Shown here piece by piece: positions 63,566 to 64,000 of a stretch of 64,000 nt of DNA. Every line of letters begins with the position of its first letter. Position 1 is the stretch's first letter. This DNA is from Betaproteobacteria bacterium. GTDB taxonomy: Bacteria; Pseudomonadota; Gammaproteobacteria; Burkholderiales; Casimicrobiaceae. The stretch spans positions 1 to 64,000 of the forward strand of contig JAAFIS010000002.1 of the NCBI GenBank assembly GCA_013298695.1. Direction: 5' to 3'. The notes beneath the pieces were generated by a model, which saw only the letters and a program-made list of their open reading frames with translations, had not been told where the DNA came from and did no database searches. The translations under genes and the position numbers were made by a program.

Positions 63566-63585
63566 TGATAGCACGGGTGCTATCA
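63566..63585 (-). promoter_or_regulatory. Palindromic operator of the PIN/RHH pair
   Basis: TGATAGCAC-GG-GTGCTATCA is a perfect palindrome with 9-bp arms, placed 8 bp upstream of the toxin ATG (63558). RHH antitoxins bind such sites to repress their own operon; autoregulation is inferred. Confidence 0.65.
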
Positions 63586-63696
63586 ATTTACGATAGATAC
63601 CTCATGCCTTACTTCACGTTGCTACGCACGCGATCATCTAGAAAGCGGGCATCCTCGCAATCTCTCGACGTCATCGTGAGGAGCGAAGTGACGCGG

Positions 63697-63789
63697 CTAC
63701 CGCGACGGGCAACCATCAATCACGCAACCAGTGACGGGGCTGCGAGATTCACGATGGTGATGGACGGAGAAGAGATGACCTAGGGTGTT
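63697..63789 (-). pseudogene. Remnant of the 5' end of a chorismate synthase gene
   Basis: Thirty codons align without gaps to codons 4 onward of aroC (AAC ACC CTA GGT CAT CTC TTC...), with about 79 percent base identity over 87 bp by my count. It reads NTLGHLF.V....[11 protein letters not shown] and then stops at TAG. The ATG is lost, and the catalytic His of GESHG is Arg. Synonymous changes (TCC/TCT, TGT/TGC, GAC/GAT) show origin from a diverged but once functional gene. Confidence 0.75.
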
Positions 63790-63866
63790 TCAACTTTGGT
63801 AATCTGTTTCTCGATGTCGCGCTGCTCGGAAAACGAACAAGGTGTTCGCAGGCGGATTGCCAAGAG

Positions 63867-64000
63867 TCAGCGTTTGAGGCGTGCGAGCTCGTGTCCGGCC
63901 GCCATGTGCTCAATGTACATGATGATTCCACGATCACGTGATTTCTGGAAACTCGCCATCGCATCATCAGTGCGACCCTTACCTAGCCAGTACATGCCGA
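63867..64000 (-). CDS. C-terminus of an unrecognised TPR-like protein (partial)
   Basis: The last 43 residues of a reverse-strand gene enter from the window edge and end at TGA (63869-63867). The text GMYWLGKGRTDDAMASFQKSRDRG looks like a TPR or Sel1-like repeat, and IEHMAAGHELARLKR a closing helix. The rest of the gene is outside the window, so no function is given. Confidence 0.6.
   Translation of the reverse strand, partial: GMYWLGKGRTDDAMASFQKSRDRGIIMYIEHMAAGHELARLKR

Larger units (their letters stand above)
63559..63866. other. Region between the toxin gene and the last gene
   Basis: The 308 bp hold the toxin operator (63566-63585) and the aroC remnant (63697-63789). The remainder has no open frame on either strand that I would call. 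Confidence 0.45.

Overview
The window reads as a chromosomal segment of a Gram-negative betaproteobacterium. The evidence is moderately GC-rich DNA, SD-led ATG/GTG starts, lipid A and outer-membrane functions (lpxH, many lipobox proteins), a ppiA-ppiB-lpxH cluster, a GlrK/QseG/GlrR set and a fused indolepyruvate:ferredoxin oxidoreductase. No rRNA, tRNA, transposase, integrase or CRISPR array was recognised. The genus cannot be fixed from the sequence alone.

Layout. 1-2391 (minus) is the N-terminal part of a large exported Gly-rich protein with DUF11-like repeats, cut by the window edge. 2851-9167 (plus) is housekeeping and envelope: nudC, a TPR/Cds6-like protein, an L,D-transpeptidase, ppiA, ppiB, lpxH and an alpha/beta hydrolase. 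A palindrome array lies between this hydrolase and a convergent lipoprotein gene. 10239-14491 holds an acetyltransferase, an iodotyrosine-deiodinase-like nitroreductase and an M48 peptidase/YjgN pair. 14783-18351 codes for three exported proteins of unknown role. 18396-26111 (minus) holds a sugar dehydrogenase, fused iorAB and a three-gene BepA-like envelope operon. 26352-30861 (plus) holds a thioesterase, two tandem DUF4394 proteins, a carboxylesterase and a DUF1853 gene.

31100-40434 is a defence island. It contains hsdM (frameshifted and carrying a repeat-derived in-frame insertion), hsdS, an ABC-type ATPase with a TOPRIM-like tail, an AbiEi/AbiEii toxin-antitoxin pair and hsdR. Most of these genes overlap and read as one operon. 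The island is bracketed by two REP-type inverted pairs and by a second, diverged copy of the last 20 codons of the DUF1853 gene, which looks like an insertion scar.

40573-62911 returns to core functions: CaiB/BaiF CoA-transferase, ferredoxin, cysQ-like nucleotidase, azlCD-folA, glrK-qseG-glrR, dut, a PfkB kinase, a possible small RNA, ctpA, a LOG protein, polA, a SWIM-SNF2 helicase, two paralogous small lipoproteins, two membrane proteins and aroC. At 62915-63558 a PIN/ribbon-helix-helix pair sits directly upstream of aroC. Beyond it lies a decayed copy of the first codons of aroC, the same kind of scar as at the restriction island. The window ends in the C-terminus of an unrecognised TPR-like protein.

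The most notable structures are the two islands with duplicated gene ends, the ATPase/AbiE cargo inside the type I locus, a family of about 74-bp intergenic elements (five copies, inverted ends 49-50 nt apart), and a possible 130-nt RNA with an anti-Shine-Dalgarno loop.
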